Part shown: positions 13,268-14,199 of the stretch, in pieces | How positions within the stretch are numbered: the first letter of the stretch is position 1 | How the letters are laid out: the number at the start of each line of letters is the position of its first letter | Assembly: GCA_900545185.1 (NCBI GenBank) | Contig: UQYH01000060.1 | Span: forward strand, 1 to 14,199 | DNA: 14,199 bases | Source of the DNA: an uncultured Eubacteriales bacterium | Lineage (GTDB): Bacteria; Bacillota; Clostridia; UBA1381; UBA9506 | Reading direction: 5' to 3' | Translations under genes and position numbers: made by a program | The notes under the pieces: generated by a model | The model's input: the letters and a program-made list of their open reading frames with translations, nothing else | Told to the model about the DNA's origin: nothing | Databases searched by the model: none

Positions 13268-14127
13268 TTGAAGAAGGAAAACTTGCAATCATATGCTTTA
13301 AATACATTGCTGACCGTGGCACTTTGTGCGGCATATCGGCTTTTGGGCGGTATATTGAGCGTTTTGATCGGTCTGATCATCAGCGCCTTGCTGGGGCAGG
13401 TTATGCAGCGCAAGCATTTCATGTTCGGGATTTTAAACAGCTTGGCAATTTTGGTGATATTTACCTTATTTTCGGGCGTGATGACCGCGCTGACAACCGG
13501 TATTCCGCTGATTTTGCTGGCGGCCTCGCTGGCTTTGGGAACGCGGCTGCGCATGCCCTTGGTACGGCTTTTGTTTTTGTGTACCTTTTTGTATGTTATG
13601 GATTTAATGTTTTCCCTCGGCTTTGCCAGCCATGCGACGGGCGGCGATGTGACGCTGAGCGCCATGATGCTTGAAACCGGCCGGCAGATGAAGGAATTGC
13701 TTTTGGCGCAATATCCCGGTGCGGAAATGGAAAAGATGATTGAGCAGCTTGTTTCAACGGTGATAGACCTTTCTATTAAGTTGGCACCTGCCATGTTTAT
13801 GATTATCAGCACGGTGCTTTCCTATGCGCTGATTGCCATTTATAAAAAACTTCAAATGCGGCAAGGGGTGGATATGGCCTTTTTGCTGCCGTTTGATAAG
13901 CTGCAGGGCGAACGGGTGATAGCCATTATATATCTGGGATTGATTTTGCTTTTAATGGCAGCCCCTTCCGGCTTGTTTTTTGATGTTTTGGCCAATGTTT
14001 GCCTGTTTTTAAGCTTTTTGTATTTTGCCGTCGGGCTATCCTGCTTCGATTGGAAATTAAAGCAAAAGGGGACAAAAAAAGCGGCGCGGCGCGCTTTGGT
14101 TGCGGCATTAATTTGCTGCTCCGGCAT
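13268..14127 (+). CDS. DUF2232 / YybS-like polytopic membrane protein, cut by contig end
   Basis: About 286 codons remain of a strongly hydrophobic protein with several membrane helices (for example LSVLIGLIISALLG, ILNSLAILVIFTLFSGVMTAL, PLILLAASLALG, LLFLCTFLYVMDLMFSL, IIYLGLILLLMAAPSGLFF, VCLFLSFLYFAVGLSCF). A loop of about 50 residues (FASHATGGDV...IDLSIKLAP) lies between the first four-helix group and the rest. Helix pattern and length (B. subtilis YybS is about 309 residues) fit DUF2232; the function of the family is unclear. The start is TTG 13268, with AAAGGAGA (13253-13260) 7 bases upstream; the alternative TTG at 13235 has no site and lies in a leader hairpin. In many Bacillota the next genes are gdpP (c-di-AMP phosphodiesterase) and rplI, which are not in this window. 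The apparent end DRKSVV is adapter sequence, not protein. Confidence 0.85.
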
Positions 14128-14199
14128 AGATCGGAAGAGCGTCGTGTAGGGAAAGAGTGTAGATCTCGGTGGTCGCCGTATCATTAAAAAAAAAAAAAA
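14128..14199. other. Illumina TruSeq adapter read-through plus poly-A: sequencing artefact
   Basis: Positions 14128-14185 (58 bases) match, from memory, the complete reverse complement of the TruSeq universal adapter. The run begins AGATCGGAAGAGC, continues GTCGTGTAGGGAAAGAGTGT, and ends GCCGTATCATT. It is followed by 14 A residues (14186-14199), as seen when a read runs off the fragment end. Translations of this stretch give the familiar contaminant peptides, RSEERRVGKECRSRWSPYH on the plus strand and MIRRPPRSTLFPYTTLFRS on the minus strand. The stretch should be trimmed and no gene should be extended into it. Confidence 0.98.

Noticed and set aside
12816..13334. 172-residue minus-strand ORF spanning the deacetylase end and the next promoter
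   Set aside because: It crosses a promoter and an intergenic inverted repeat and reads like back-translated lysine/glutamate codons (Phe/Leu-rich).
13210..13674. 154-residue plus-strand ORF and the 206-residue minus-strand ORF over the DUF2232 gene
   Set aside because: Both are alternative frames of the membrane-protein gene. The DUF2232 frame has the ribosome binding site, promoter and helix pattern.
13852..14187. ORFs at the right end containing IRRPPRSTLFPYTTLFRS and EERRVGKECRSRWSPYH
   Set aside because: These peptides are translations of Illumina adapter sequence, not genes.
1..14199. CRISPR arrays, tRNA/rRNA genes, transposases, riboswitches, phage genes or defence systems
   Set aside because: I looked for regularly spaced repeats, cloverleaf patterns, transposase or integrase motifs and long structured leaders on both strands and saw none. 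The content is housekeeping and regulatory genes.

Overview
The window looks like one end of an assembled contig from a low-to-moderate GC member of the Bacillota, most likely a Clostridia-type anaerobe. The reasons are strong AAAGGAGG-type ribosome binding sites, TTG starts, TTGACA/TATAAT sigma-A promoters with extended -10 elements, rho-independent terminators, a dgt-dnaG-rpoD cluster, a RelQ-type small alarmone synthetase and a YybS/DUF2232 membrane protein. The content is mostly conserved housekeeping. I found no CRISPR array, mobile element, tRNA, rRNA or recognisable new multi-gene system.

Layout, left to right. (1) Positions 1-165 hold the last 54 codons of a membrane protein cut by the window edge, possibly a polysaccharide flippase. 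A poorly coding stretch follows to about 410. (2) Positions 411-3680 hold murA (minus strand), flanked by two paralogous AraC-family regulators. One lies downstream of murA on the same strand and the other is divergent from its 5' end; each regulator has its own sigma-A-like promoter. (3) Positions 3755-5339 hold a small coiled-coil/zinc-ribbon protein with its own promoter and terminator, then a membrane-anchored alpha/beta hydrolase. (4) Positions 5374-8085 hold a RelQ/YjbM-like (p)ppGpp synthetase, then typA/bipA behind a near-consensus promoter and ending in a strong terminator. (5) Positions 8133-12296 hold the replication/transcription cluster dgt, dnaG, rpoD; dnaG and rpoD are almost overlapping. 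(6) Positions 12297-14127 hold a divergent polysaccharide deacetylase, whose start region lies in a large hairpin, and a YybS-like membrane protein cut off by the contig end.

Positions 14128-14185 are not biological. They match the full reverse complement of the 58-base Illumina TruSeq universal adapter and are followed by 14 A residues. The genuine sequence therefore stops at about 14127, and any peptide read from the last 70 bases is an artefact.

Functionally the window combines cell-envelope work (MurA, deacetylase, possible flippase) with growth control: the alarmone synthetase next to TypA, and replication primase co-expressed with the main sigma factor. Links between these groups beyond adjacency are inference.
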